DNA of 64,000 nucleotides from Emiliania huxleyi CCMP1516 (GCF_000372725.1 NW_005199045.1:378755-442754); one strand, 5' to 3'. Shown: positions 10,331 through 21,449, counted from the stretch's first letter. Program-made: numbers and translations. Notes: generated by a model from the letters alone, not told the origin.

Positions 10331-11892
10331 GCCGGAAGCGCTGCCCGTCGGGCCGCCCGCCTCTCCTGGCGACGGCGTGGCCCTGAGCGGCGCTGCTGCA
10401 GCCCCGAGCGCAGCCGGCACGTGCGGTATGGATATGGCGGGGTCGTCCCGGATGCTCTACCGAGAGGCTGATACCGGTACGACAGAAGCAAAACAGGCCG
10501 TGTGGGGTGTGGGTCGTCGGGCCAAAGCCCCGCCAGACTCCCTTCACACTCTCTCTCCTAGAGTCCCGTGGCGTCGTCCTAGAGTCCGGAGGTCCCGTCC
10601 GTCCCGTCTCGTGACCGTCTCCGTACCACCAAGACTCGACCTACAATCCCAGAGTCGGCCGCCGGGGCGGGCCGCCTCGCCGCGCCGCGCCGCGCCTCGC
10701 CTCGCCTTGCAGCAGCGCACGCGCACACGCGCCCGCGCGCCCGCGCTCGCTCCGCGAGAGCGAAGCAACCCTCCAAGCGAGTTTCGAGCCGGGAGCCAAA
10801 AGGTCCCAGCTCGAACCGCGAACCGGTTCGACCACCGCCGCTGGCGGTTCTGCAAAGGCAGTCAGGGGCAGCGCCTGATATAACGTGAAATAGTGCGAGC
10901 GCGCGAGATACTCACCCGACCCACCGTGCCCTCGCGAAAGAGATCTCGCGCCGCGCGCGCTCGCACACGCCGCCCGAGAGCACTCCCACCCCCGCCGCCC
11001 TCGCAAGCTCACAGGTTGATTTGAGGAGAAGCAGCTGGGGGAGGTCAAAGCGGGAGAAGGCGGCACGGCGGCGGCGGCGCGGCCCCCCCCCATCCCCACG
11101 CCTCCGGGTCGTGCGTACCGCCTCCGGGCGTGGGTGTCCCCCCAGCGTCTGCTCCAGCAGTGAGAGTGAGTGTCTAGTTTAGAGAGAGGGTGTGGCGTCT
11201 AATGCAGTGCATCGTGTTGTGGAGGGGTTGATGTCGAGCCATCTGCGCGCTCGGCACGAGCCCCTCAGGCGCCTGCGCGCCAAACACCCCCCGGTGTTTT
11301 GACACCATTATTTGGTATATTAACCTCGCGGCCGCCTAGATAGACTGAAAGAGTTAGACACCGCAGGAGTGAGGCTGCTGCTGCTGCTGCTGCTACTTGC
11401 TGCTACGTTAGCGCCTGCTGCTGCTGTTGCTGCTCCACTGCTGCTGATTGCGGATACGATTTCTCCGATCACCCCGCCCGCCCGCCCCGCCCCGCCTGCC
11501 CGCCCGCCCGCCCGCCTGCCCGCCCGCCCGCCCGCCCGTCCAACCACCCATTCCCATCGCCATCTCACATACCTACATATAGGCGCTCGACACCCCCACT
11601 CGCTGCCTACTCGCTGCCTCGAGGGAGGGGGGGAAGACGTCAGGCAGCTCTCACTCCTGTGATGAGCGCTTGAACGGAGGCCCCTCCCCGAAAGGCAAGT
11701 TTTAGCCACACGAAATCGAGACCCCTCCCCACCGCCCCGATCCCCCCACCCCCTTGCTCCCCTCCCCCCCTCGGGAGGGCCGAACTGAGGCGCCCGAGGG
11801 GACCCCGCCATTCCCTTCCCCCCTCGGAGGGCCGGACTGAGGCGTCGAGGGCCCCGCTCTTTCCCTCGCATAGCGGCCACTCTTCGGATCGC
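10331..11892. other. Repeat-rich non-coding stretch
   Basis: It contains GC tracts (10,680-10,760), a CTG/TGC-type microsatellite around 11,371-11,445, a CCCG repeat around 11,478-11,540 and poly-C. No gene is supported. The AT-rich TATTTGGTATATTAACC at about 11,309 stands out from the GC-rich background. Confidence 0.4.
11371..11445. repeat. CTG trinucleotide microsatellite
   Basis: Runs of GCT/TGC interrupted by ACT and GTT units. Followed at 11,478-11,540 by (CCCG)n. Confidence 0.8.
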
Positions 11893-12203
11893 TGGTCGAG
11901 CGACCCGGGGGATGCCCCGCGCGCCTGACCCAGGCGCGAGAAACGAATCTGCGAGGCGTGGCCGCTCATGCGGCCCGATGGGGAGGAGCGGGGCGAGCCC
12001 CCTCCAACCCACCCGCGCTAGGTCTCGGGCGGCGAAGGGGTCACACCCGACGACCTCGGGAACTAGCCGGGGCAGTCGGAGAAGGGGCAACTCCGTGCAC
12101 TGACGGTCGGCCGTCAGAAAACACGCCTCCGTGGCTCGGGTTACACCAATCCTCGCTACCCAACGCGGCCAAAGGATATCCACCTCGAGAACCTCGAGAA
12201 CAG
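11893..12203 (-). repeat. Dispersed repeat family B, copy 2
   Basis: Reverse complement of 2545-2852 with scattered substitutions and small indels. It ends just 40 bp before the coiled-coil gene at 12,247. Confidence 0.75.
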
Positions 12204-12246
12204 AAATGCGTCGAGTGACATTTTTTTCACGCCCGGTTCAAGTCGA

Positions 12247-13006
12247 ATGAGCGGCCTACTGCTGCTGCGCCCGTTCCTCTCCAGCGTCTCGGGCGCGTCC
12301 GCGTCGGCGGCGGACGAGCTCTGTGCCCGCGTGGCGCAGCGCATGGTCGAGCGCGAGCAAGGCGCGCCGCCAGGCCTCATCGCCGCCCCGCCCACTGCCT
12401 GCGAGTCACGCGCGACCAGCGGCCCCGCCCCGCCCCGTTGGTCCTGTAGAGGCTTCGCGCGACGTGGAAGCGGCACTCAAGGCGCGTGTGGTGGAGCTCG
12501 AGGAGCAGGCACGCGAGCGGCCGCGAAGCGGCAGCTACCCCCATTTCGCCCTCACTACTTGCCGGCCGTCCACGCAGGCGGCGGCGCTAAGTGCACGGGT
12601 GGGAGAGCAGCGGAGGGCGGTGCCGGCGTGGGCGGTGCAGCGGCTGGAGGAGGGGCAGGCAAGCGAGCTCTCTCAGTTGCTTGCGCTGGGCAACGCAACG
12701 GACGAGGCGCTGCTCGGCGGAGGCATCGGTGATGCGACGCTCGTGGCGCCCAGCCTACTCGAGGAGCGCTCGCGGTGCGAGGCGGCGCGCGATCGCGCGG
12801 GCGGCTCGGCGCTCGCGGTGGACAAAGCGCTCGAGGACGCCGTGCGCCTGCAGCAGCAGCTCTCCGCCGCACTCGCGCTGCCAGTCACATCGGTCGACGA
12901 GGCGATCGCCGGCAAGGAGAACGAGGGGGGTGGCAAGACGATCTCGGCGGTGCAGCGCGGCCTGCAGCTGCAGAAGCTGCCGCCGGCGAAACGCGCGCGT
13001 GTTTGA
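12247..13006 (+). CDS. Coiled-coil protein, unknown function
   Basis: Exons 12,247-12,361, 12,450-12,508 and 12,578-13,006 join in frame to a 200-aa protein. Both introns start with GC and end with AG, and the splice restores one heptad-rich stretch (VAQRMVEREQ|EASRDVEAALKARVVELEEQ|AAALSARVGEQ). The protein is mostly helical, with LEDAVRLQQQLSAALALP near residue 150 and a basic tail PPAKRARV that resembles a nuclear localisation signal. A nuclear or chromosomal structural protein is possible; I do not recognise the family. Confidence 0.55.
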
Positions 13007-13550
13007 CACCGCGCGGCGCCGCTAGGCCCGGACCGTTGTGGGTGTGCGCACCTGGTGAAGCGGTTCAGTGTGGACTGCCGGGGGGGGGGGGGGGGTCTGG
13101 ATGGTGCGCTTCTGTTTCTCTCTGGGTCTCGCTCTCCGCGAGAGGTAAAGCTGGCTGAGCGAGGCTTTCGCGCGGTATCGCTCTGTCTACCATGTCCAAG
13201 ACGCCTGCCAGGATGCTGCATCGGGGACGCGCTGTGCGCGCTGGCCGCAGGGACTCACCACACACCAGGCGACCCGCACGATCCCACGACCAGGCACGAG
13301 GCAGGGTGTGTCCCGTCCAGGGAGAGCGCTGTTTCTGTCCCCTAAATAAATGAATAAAACGGACACCTCTCTACTGTGAGATGGGTAAAAAGGAACAGGT
13401 CCCCGCCCTTGCGATCTTTGTGCAGGGTCGTTCTTTGTGGGTGTGGTCGGCGACTAGCCGGGGTCGTCCTCCCGCGCTGGGGGACTAACTAGCACTAGCC
13501 GTCTTCCACATGGTCCCTCGGGTCCCTGCTGCTCCTAATCTCGTCGTACA
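13007..13550. other. Downstream flank, no gene seen
   Basis: It contains a poly-G run (13,081) and an AAATAAATGAATAAAA stretch near 13,345 that could act as a polyadenylation region for the plus-strand gene. Confidence 0.35.
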
Positions 13551-14267
13551 TCATCCTGCTGATCTCCGCAAAGTCCTGCTCCCTCCCTCGTCTCGCCCTG
13601 CGCGTTTGCTCCGCCTCACCGAGTCACCGTCTTCTGCCCTGCGTCGTCTGGCGACGGGTCCTCCATAGTCGGTCGAGGTCGCCGCCCTCCTCGTGCCTCT
13701 TCCCAACGTTCCCTCGGCGGCCGATGCCGTCTGCTCCGGCTCCCCAGTCCCCGGGTCTGCCCTGCTCTCGTCTGCGCTAGTTTCTGCTTCGTCACCACCG
13801 GCGTCTCTCCTCTTTTTTCTCCTCTTCTTGTATGCTTTGTACATCGCGTCGATTCCTTTTCGCGTGAGCACCACCCAGAAGCCCGCCCAGCAGCTGAACC
13901 GCTCCCTAAGGCGAAGGAGATCATCAGTCTCACCCACTTCGCTCGCTGCCCACCGTCTCCGCTCCCTCCCGCTTGAGCCGCCGTCGCGGCCCTCGTTCGT
14001 CCCACTGGCTGCTGGCCTGTCCCTGCGTTACCTCCCATTTGTCTTTCCTGGCTCCGTCACACGTGGCAGGGCGTCCTCGGCTTTCTTTGTTCCGAGGCCT
14101 GCGTTTCTCTCCCCGCGTCGCGCCTCTGCCTCCAGCCACTCCCTAAAGGTGGCCGAGACGCGTCGCAGCCTCCTGGCCCTTTCCATGTCCGTCCTCATCG
14201 CCTCCGTGGCGCCCATCTCGTCGTGCCGCACCCACGAGTCCTCCCAATCTCCCTCCCATTTGCACAA
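13551..14267 (-). pseudogene. Broken basic ORF, possible distant relative of retroelement R protein
   Basis: Minus-strand frames 14,267-14,028 (FREWLEAEARRGER) and 13,937-13,551 (FWVVLTRKGIDAMYKAYKKR) are rich in Arg, Glu and Asp and resemble in layout the C-terminal half of the 372-aa protein at 32,207-33,325, but they lie in different frames. The similarity is by eye and weak. It could also be an unrelated low-complexity ORF. Confidence 0.25.
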
Positions 14268-14868
14268 GTATTTCTGTCCCCGTTGCCGTACCGCGGTTTT
14301 TTTTCAATATGCTATAATTGTATACAATATTCTATATTCAAAAAACAATGGTGGCGTCGCAGAGAGTAGGCAGGACTAGGCACGATACACGAAGTAGGGT
14401 CGTCCCCGTACACTTGCTTCCAGGTTACTCACCCATCTGGGCGTCTCCGCGAGCGACAAGCCGCGCGCACCGCGCTCGCACCAGCGCCCCGTTGATGTAG
14501 CAGCCGCGACCACGGAATACCCTCGTGTGCGGGGCCGCAGCTCTCGAACGTGTCTCGGTTGGTTGCCGATGCCGTCCATTTCAGTGGCTGCGTCTTTCAG
14601 CCACAAGCGCTCGAGGCTCAGCCACGCGCCTGTTCACGCCCCCATTAGCCATTGATGTCCCTCCCCCCACCCTCCTTTTTCATCTCGTCTTTCCATCTGG
14701 GTCCGTCATTATGTAAGTACGGTGGACGGTGCGGCCCGGTCTGCGCCATGTGTGAGAGCGGCGATCCGTCGACCGAAACGCTAAACAAAAACGGGCAGTG
14801 ATCCGGCTCTCACTCGCGCGCCACGTGTGCCAATTTCGTATTGCTGAGAGACCATCCCACCACCACTC
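14268..14868. other. No supported gene
   Basis: It includes an AT-rich patch at 14,300-14,350 with several TATAC/ATATT steps, unusual in this GC-rich region. No coding exon was recognised. Confidence 0.35.
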
Positions 14869-15084
14869 CTAGTCGTGCAGGTGACACCCAGCAGGCTGCA
14901 GCTTCATTGGGAGTTGCGTCACTCGGTGAGTTGCGAGGCCGCTTTGGGCCGCCGCCATCGCCGCTCGTTGAGCGACGGCAGCCTTGTACAGCCGCCGTTT
15001 AATGATCCGGGCGCGCCGGCGCGGGTTGATCGCCGGCTCTGCAGCCTGTTGGCGCGGCTCGAGGGCGGGCGGCGAGGCAGACAT
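14869..15084 (-). CDS. Small basic protein ORF
   Basis: 71 residues starting at the ATG at 15,084 (MSASPPALEPRQQ), with INPRRRARIIKRRLYKAAV in the middle. The arginine motif resembles that of the ORF at 695-847. No known domain is assigned; the motif could bind nucleic acid. It may be one exon of a larger gene. Confidence 0.35.
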   Translation of the reverse strand: MSASPPALEPRQQAAEPAINPRRRARIIKRRLYKAAVAQRAAMAAAQSGLATHRVTQLPMKLQPAGCHLHD

Positions 15085-15105
15085 CTTGAGGACCGAAAAG
15101 CGCAA

Positions 15106-16182
15106 GCAATCAACAGCACGTGGCTCGAATTTGGATCCACTGATAGGTGAACCACAAAACCGAAGTTTAACACTAACAAAAGGGTGTTAGTTTGGCGTGA
15201 ATTATGAGGGTGTTGGATTACTGTTATATGATAGTAATAGAGCAGTTTGGTCGGAGGGCGCCCGGGTCGCCCCGGAGCGGCCCCGCGCGGGGAGGTGGGT
15301 GGAGGGCGGGCGCCACGCCGTCGGGCAGGCCGCGCGGGGACGCAGCCGGGGCCAGCGCGCGGCGCTAGAGGGCCGGGCGCAAACTTGTGGCACCTGCACT
15401 GGCACCGGCACCTGGGTGCCGCGAGTTTTGGTGGTTCGAAATGCGGAGCGCGCAGTCCGTTGTGGTTCGAAACGCGATGCCTCCGTTGGGAGACACGGAC
15501 GGCGCCGGCGGGAGCGACGCGGCCGGCGAGGCGCCGCACTCGGTCGCCGCCCTGACGGTGATCAGCGAGCCGGTCGAGCGTGACCAGTTGCATTCGAATC
15601 TGAGCACCACATTGAGGCCGTTGGTGGAGAGGGAGCGTCGCGAGCGAGGTGACGAGGATGGAGCTGTGGGTGTAGCCGGTGACGTGACTTTCGCATTGAA
15701 AGACTTATTGATCGAGGGTGGGGATGGAGCGGAGGCAGCATCTCACATGCAGATCAATTGATATAGGGTCAAGCGGCACTACTTCGCGGTGTATCTCAGT
15801 GTAGCGAGACCACAGACAGTAAGCTCCCCCCCACCCCCCCCCCCCCTCCCCCCGCCCGCCCGACCGCCAGCCAGCCTGCCATCGCGCGGCTCTATGCAGT
15901 ATGGGCGCCTCGACGGACGCGTGCTGCCCGCCCACCATGATCCGATTGTGACCATCTGACCAACCACAACAAACATCTACATACAAAGAAAGAAAATCAA
16001 GGGACGCGTCAACGAAAGAAGAATGCATGTATGGTTTCTCTTTTTAACTTTTTGCCCTCGATAGATCAAAGGTACAGATCCCGGAAAATTCGTTGTTCTG
16101 ACAGGCGGAAGGCGGAGGTCGCTGGTGGATTGTTTTGGGCGTCGCTCGGGGGTGTCTGCTGATTGTGCTTGCTGGTGGCTAG
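15106..16182. other. No firmly supported gene
   Basis: A plus-strand frame at 15,477-15,761 (ending GGDGAEAASHMQIN) is open, but its composition is not convincing. A poly-C run at 15,831-15,855 and CTAAC/GTTAG steps near 15,170-15,190 are the only marked features. Confidence 0.3.
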
Positions 16183-17034
16183 ATGCAGCCACTCCTCCAC
16201 GAGCGCATCTTGGCAAAGCCTGCCTTTGCCTTGAGCCTCGAAGCGCACGCGCTTGGATCGCTGGACTCCTCGCCCCGTGCCTGGTTTCAGCTCCGCACCA
16301 AACCAGACGCCAAGCCGCTGGGCGAGGCCAACGCGGACGCGCAGTCAAAGCAAAAGACTTCATATTCAGAGGCTTCAGATGTGCTGGTTGAGATTCAAGC
16401 CGCGCGGCTTATTGGGATCCGTTCTCAGTCGGACGGTTACTACGCGGTCATGGGCATCTCGGACGATCAGAAGGAGATGGTCAATGCCCTCGTCTCGGCT
16501 GCAAAGCACCACGTTGGCCAGGTTGTAGAGGGCAGTGACCGGGAGCTCGTCTCGCCGCTGGATAGCGCAACGGGTGAGGACCTTGCCATGGGCATCGCCG
16601 CACGTCTCAACTGCAAGATCAGCGTCTTTGCAGGCCGAATGACGGCGGCGAGCATCACCTCGGAGCACGGCGAGGCCCTCTTTCGGCCTGGCAGCAAAGC
16701 CGTCGGACTCTGCGAGCAGCCGCCTGCAGGAGCGTGCGACGCTACAGTTCACATGATGGGCTTCTGGCACGACGAAACCCAGTATGGTCCGCTCCTCTAT
16801 CTCCGTACTGGCCGGATCATCATGCAAGATGGGATCCCCGAGATTCCAGAGACGCCACTCACATCGTCCGTGTTGACTGCCCTTGGGGCAGAAGAGCCCA
16901 CGGCCGACCCTCTCAGCCCATCCGATAGCATCCGTTCTCTCGCGTCTACTGTCGAGTGCGATGACGAGGTCGGCGACGAGTACGGCAACAAGAAAGACAT
17001 CGCAGTGGCTTGGGCCAACCGAAACGCGTTTTGA
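16183..17034 (+). CDS. Hypothetical protein, 283 aa
   Basis: Single-exon ORF starting MQPLLHERILAKPAF with balanced amino-acid usage and lower GC than its surroundings. Segments such as LVEIQAARLIGIRSQSDGYY, GEDLAMGIAARLNCKISVF and ATVHMMGFWHDETQYGP look like a folded globular protein. The C-terminal 60 residues are acidic and Ser/Thr rich. No signal peptide, membrane helix or known motif. I do not recognise the family. Confidence 0.6.
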   Translation: MQPLLHERILAKPAFALSLEAHALGSLDSSPRAWFQLRTKPDAKPLGEANADAQSKQKTSYSEASDVLVEIQAARLIGIRSQSDGYYAVMGISDDQKEMVNALVSAAKHHVGQVVEGSDRELVSPLDSATGEDLAMGIAARLNCKISVFAGRMTAASITSEHGEALFRPGSKAVGLCEQPPAGACDATVHMMGFWHDETQYGPLLYLRTGRIIMQDGIPEIPETPLTSSVLTALGAEEPTADPLSPSDSIRSLASTVECDDEVGDEYGNKKDIAVAWANRNAF

Positions 17035-17886
17035 GCGAGAGCAAAGACAAGAAGCTCTTCAAGAGGTGTGTGTGCATGAGCCAGGCGGGGGGGCGCGGCT
17101 GGGGCGGCGTACCGTATGCAGAAAGCGGCACGCCGCGTCCTCTGGATGCTTCAGGCGAAGGGGGGGAGGGGGGGAACTAACTCGTGAGATAAACGATTGT
17201 GTCGGCGGACCGTGACTGTATGCAAGACTGACTGTGCTGCGTCTCGACTGTGCTCCCGCGCCGGCGGCTCTCTTCCAACGGCTTCCGGTTCCGTGCCGCC
17301 GCTGTGTGTGATGTGAGTTACTGTAGTTGGTGAGATTGTGATGGTCATATGACTATGTCGGTCGGTGTGTTTGGGCGCGATCGGGATCACACGCCTTTGT
17401 CAACTTTTTTAGCCACTAGCAGGCAGGCTGGCTGTGTGGCTCGCTAGTCGCTCGCCGGGCCCGCGCAGCACGCCTGCACGCGCGGGCCTTTTGCGTTGTG
17501 GTTTGCATTGCGGCTTGTGTGAGCGACACTGCTCGGCGACTGCCGGCACACTGTGAGACCATGGGTGTGAGGTTTAAACCACTCAGGTCCTTCTACTCTG
17601 TTGATGACAAGACTTGTCTACTCGCTGGAGCCGAGCACAGGAGGGCCTGGCGCACAACCCCTGTGCAACTCGCAGGGTCCTTCCCCCGTACGTCCCACGA
17701 GTCGTGTGGGTCGCTCCGTCGCGGTAGCCAGATGACCTCCCATACTAGGATCATCGGCCATGGCCGCAGGGAGCGCGGGGGAGGGCGCTGGGTTCCTGGG
17801 AGCCACACGGTCACGGAGCTCCGTTTGACACGCTAATCTTGATTAGCGTGTCAGAGTACTTGCGCGCTCTTGGACCTTGGAGATCG
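17035..17886. other. Intergenic with a hairpin-ended repeat
   Basis: 17,711-17,853 is shared with 51,374-51,500 in opposite orientation. The rest shows GT-rich sequence and a GC palindrome near 17,455-17,490 (GGGCCCGCGC...GCGCGGGCC). Confidence 0.5.
17711..17853. repeat. Dispersed repeat family C with terminal hairpin
   Basis: 17,826-17,838 TGACACGCTAATC and 17,841-17,853 GATTAGCGTGTCA form a perfect 13-bp stem with a 2-nt loop. Reverse complement of 51,374-51,500, which has only one arm. A second small palindrome ACGGAGCTCCGT lies beside it. Confidence 0.65.
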
Positions 17887-18657
17887 CTACAACAATTTGT
17901 TGAGCCTCCTCACGTCGCGCCAGTCCGGCATGTCGTCATCGTCGTCGTCCTGATCAAACCACGCCGTCTCGTCCACCTCCCCATCCCACTGCGCCGACGT
18001 GTCTGCCGCCGCGGCACCGCCGGCGGCGCTCGCCGCAACAGTTGGCGCGTCGTCTGCCGCACCCGCGGTCGGCGGTGGCGGCGCCGCCGGCGGCGGCGCT
18101 TCGGTGGCCGACGACGCGTCGGCGCCGGTAGGCCTCGCCTGCTGCAGCTGATCGACCTTGGCCGTGAGCGCGTCAACCTTGTCGCTCAGCCGCGAGATGG
18201 CGTTGATGACGGCCTCGAGCGAGGTCATCACGGCCTTGTCGGTGGGCGGTGCCGCCGACTGCGCCTCGATGCCGGCGAGCAGCACTGCCGCCTGCTTCTC
18301 CGCCGCCTGCCGCAGCGCAGCCGCCGCTGGGTCCTCCGAGTCAAAATCCTCGCCAAGGCCGAGGTGTGCGTCCTCGTCGACGCCACTGCCGCTCTCCGCC
18401 GCCGGCCGCCCTCCCGCCTCGACCTTTCGCGCCGCCTCCCACGCCTTCATCATGGCGAGCTCCTCGTCCCAGCTAGACACGGTGTCCGCCGCATCGAGCT
18501 CCTCGTCCCCGTCGCCAGCGGTGAGCTGCGGGGCCGCCACCAGCCGGCGCACGGACGAGGCCGCCGCGACAGGACGAGAACGCAGCAGCAGTGCGGCGCT
18601 GTGCGCACAGCACGCGGAGAGCACCTGGAGTGCGAACGCGAAGCGAGCCGTGCACAT
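17887..18657 (-). CDS. Coiled-coil protein with N-terminal targeting peptide
   Basis: 256 aa, single exon, starting at the ATG at 18,657. Residues 1-25 (MCTARFAFALQVLSACC...) form a hydrophobic signal or bipartite plastid-targeting region. A helical segment at ~140-170 (VINAISRLSDKVDALTAKVD) is a clear coiled coil. An Ala/Pro-rich linker and an acidic tail with WFDQDDDDDDMPDW follow. No family is recognised. The upstream element at 18,699-18,735 supports this start. Confidence 0.6.
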   Translation of the reverse strand: MCTARFAFALQVLSACCAHSAALLLRSRPVAAASSVRRLVAAPQLTAGDGDEELDAADTVSSWDEELAMMKAWEAARKVEAGGRPAAESGSGVDEDAHLGLGEDFDSEDPAAAALRQAAEKQAAVLLAGIEAQSAAPPTDKAVMTSLEAVINAISRLSDKVDALTAKVDQLQQARPTGADASSATEAPPPAAPPPPTAGAADDAPTVAASAAGGAAAADTSAQWDGEVDETAWFDQDDDDDDMPDWRDVRRLNKLL

Positions 18658-18698
18658 ATATGTTTGTTATGGCGGGACAGGCTTGGGGTGGTCAACAA

Positions 18699-18735
18699 GA
18701 AAGAATTCTACGAAATCAAGCCCCTCTCACAGCAG
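18699..18735 (-). promoter_or_regulatory. Shared upstream element, coiled-coil gene copy
   Basis: In gene sense: CTGCTGTGAGAG, 16 nt, AATTCTTTC, about 45-80 bp before the ATG at 18,657. Together with the TPR copy this is the best-conserved example. Confidence 0.6.
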
Positions 18736-19059
18736 ACTGGCACGAACTAGCACCAAGAAAGAAAACATCCCTTTAGTGGACGAGGACAGGGTCCCCACCT
18801 GCACGAGCAGAATTTTTGTTGCGACGGTGCGAATTCTTGTTGGACAAGCAAGCGGCAGAGGACCACCCCCGGCAGACGTCCTTTTACCCTCAACCCCAGT
18901 GAGGGGTGCATGCGCCGCCTAGCTCTGCGGACGGGCCCCTCCACCCTTCACGTACGGATCATGGGCCGCACAATCGCTATCGTGGGATGGCTTAGTAAAA
19001 AGAAAGAAACGCAACGAAAGGAAGTGAGAGAGAGAGCTCTCTCAAGGAAGTGACCTTCC

Positions 19060-19476
19060 TTAGGCTGAATATACTTTTCCTCTCGCACCCCGTCTCTTTT
19101 CCTTTCCCTTTTTCTCTACAGCACCCTCTCTTTTCCTCTCTATTTTCCCGGGGAAACCATCAACATTTCCGGGCTCTGAGCCGAGTCTGAGGCTGGTTTT
19201 GGGCCCAAAATCAGCCAAATCGGCAAAATACCCGGTATTTTGCGGGTATACCTGGAAAAACCCGGGTATACCTGGAAAAAGCCCGGGTATGTTGCCGGTT
19301 TTCCTCGAGTTTGCCTCAGATTTTGCCCCAGACCAGCTCTCAGACTCAGGGAAACTCGCGAGTTTCCAGAATGGAGCACCAAACACCCTCTGTTTTCCCT
19401 GGAAATTTCCGGAAACGCAAAGTGCTGGGGACCCTCTGTTTTCCTTTTTGTTTGCCGGAAAAGTATATGCAGGCCA
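19060..19476 (+). mobile_element. Mutator-like MITE, family A (417 bp)
   Basis: Inverted termini TTAGGCTGAATATACTTTTCC and, from the right, TGGCCTGCATATACTTTTCC. Flanks 19,051-19,059 and 19,477-19,485 match at 7 of 9 positions (TGACCTTCC/AGACCTTCT), consistent with a decayed 9-bp duplication. No coding capacity. Confidence 0.8.
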
Positions 19477-20430
19477 AGACCTTCTTCATTCTCTCACCAC
19501 CCAAGACAAGGACCCCAGGAATTGCGACTCGCCGCTTTCCTCCCGCTGTGATTCTGTTGAGCTCTGTGTCTTGATTTGCCAACAATATACCTAAGACCCA
19601 AGACAGCTTGGAGAGCTCCCCGTAAGGTAAGGCTACATTTCGTAACGATCGCCGCTATTGGCCATCTGCCTCCTGCAGCCTCTGTTGGAGCGGAATGCGC
19701 GGGGTTTTCGGCGCGATGCCTCCGGCTAGTACACGGTACTGCTCTGCCGCAAACTCTCCTGCGCTCGCGTGACGTGTGGGGCGCATGCACTGCGCTCGAA
19801 AGTCGCGATTTGGCAATAGGCGCTCGAGCCGGCGCGCAGTGGAGGGGGCGCCGCGCAGGGGGATCGGGGGGGTGCGAGAGGGGGCGTGGGTCGGGCGCGC
19901 ACCGGCCGGCTCCGGGAGCGGCCGTCACGTCGAAGAGGGGACCTGGTGCTGCTCGAATGACGACGCGCCGCCGATAGCCCCTCTTCCGAGCCGGCGCGTG
20001 GCGGCGAGCCGCGGCCAGTGTCGCTGGTGCGGTGGAGGCGGCAGCTTGCATCGGCCGGCAGCAAGTGCGGCCATCACGTCGATGAGGGGGGGTTGTCGGC
20101 GACTCGTGTGGCTCGAGGCCTACGCTGGTCGCTGCGCCGCCCAAGCCCTACTGCCGATCCAGCGCCTGGCGTTTGGGGCGAGCCGCGGTCGTCGTCGCTG
20201 ATGGAATATGGCGGCGGCGGCGGCGGCTCGCCCATCCCTCCGGCCGCAATTCCGATCCCGCCGCGCTCGCGGGAGGTGGCGCGCATACACCTTACGCCCT
20301 TTCTCCTCAACGGCTATCCGTGCTTTCTGTGCCCCTGCGTGGTGTGTTTCAAGTTCTTGCAACCCAAGGTGATAGAGGGCAAAAAGATCGATTGCGCTCT
20401 TGCCGATCCGCACCTACCTAGGCTCTTGGG
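19477..20430. other. No supported gene
   Basis: Long minus-strand frames here are arginine and proline rich with no motif and are probably chance frames in GC-rich DNA. Confidence 0.35.
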
Positions 20431-20608
20431 TAGGTAGGTAGGTAGTAAGGTGAAGAACAGCCAGGCTCGGACTGGACACCAACGCGGTATGGGTGGACGC
20501 TAGACAGATGATGACGACACGCACGAGCGACACACAGACACAAACAGGCTCACAAGACACACAGCCAGCTGGCTGCCACACACCCTGAGTTGGCGTACAC
20601 ATAACTCA
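20431..20608 (-). mobile_element. SINE-like repeat family D, copy 1
   Basis: Nearly identical (~175 bp) to 58,601-58,775 in the same orientation. Read on the minus strand it starts TGAGTTATGTGTACGCC and ends in a (CTAC)4 tail, as short retroposons with tandem tails do. No clear target duplication was found. A tRNA-type promoter was not recognised. Confidence 0.6.
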
Positions 20609-21449
20609 AGGCCACATCCTCCCTGTCGCCCCCCCCAGCACTCCACGGTGCCAAGAGTACAAACAAGGGCACAACAAACAACAGACGACAGGAAGTGATA
20701 TGCGAGGCTAGAGCGGGCTTGCTCCACCTCTAGCAATCTCACCGGCCGGCAAGGCACGGACGAGACCGTATGTGGGGTCTAGTGAGATGTCTACGGACGC
20801 CCTCCTCACGGGCTAGCTGCCTGCGGCTAGCCCTATCTCGCACTCACAGGCAATGACAATCCAATGTATGAGTGTATGCAAGCAGAGGCGCGTGTGCTGA
20901 TTCTAGATCGCACGCCGTGGCATATGACTTAGGAGGCGTGCGACCGCAGCGCACCCGTCGTAAGGTCGGCGGGCGCGCGTGTCAGCGAGAGAGTTGCGGG
21001 CGGAGCCATACCCGACTTTTAGAGGAAGAGCCCCGCGCCACGGTTGCCAGCCGTGCCTTCGTGGGAGCCGCCCCTCGAGCCGCGTCTCGTCGCCACTGTC
21101 CCTGAGTGCGTCCCGCCTTGGCGGCACACACTCGACGAGGACAGTCCGGCCGACGAGATCGTGTCGCGCGCCGGCGACAGTTGCGGCGGCGTGGTTTCGA
21201 GTACAAAGCGAAGCTGGCACTACCACCGCCCTGCATCGCAGACCGGGCAAGGAGGGGCCTGCTCCCGTTCCGCGAGGAACAGGAGGTCTCCCCCCCTCCC
21301 CCGGCCTGAGCAGCGGCGGATGGAAGGCAGCCCCGTGAGTCGAGGGCGGCGCGACCATTGCTCTGCTCCAAAGACCAGAGGCCGAGGGCGGTGCAGATGG
21401 TCGCGCCGCCCCGCTCCGCGCCGCCCGCCGCCGCGCCGCGCCGCCGCCC

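Noticed and set aside
10641-10855. Arg/Ala-rich minus-strand ORF
   Set aside because: GC repeat translation; no motif.
13693-14379. 228-codon plus-strand frame
   Set aside because: Ser/Arg/Leu-rich antisense of the minus-strand basic ORF pieces; no independent support.
19494-20144. 217-codon minus-strand open frame
   Set aside because: Arg/Pro/Ala composition expected of chance frames in GC-rich DNA; no motif, no splice logic, and it overlaps the MITE flank.
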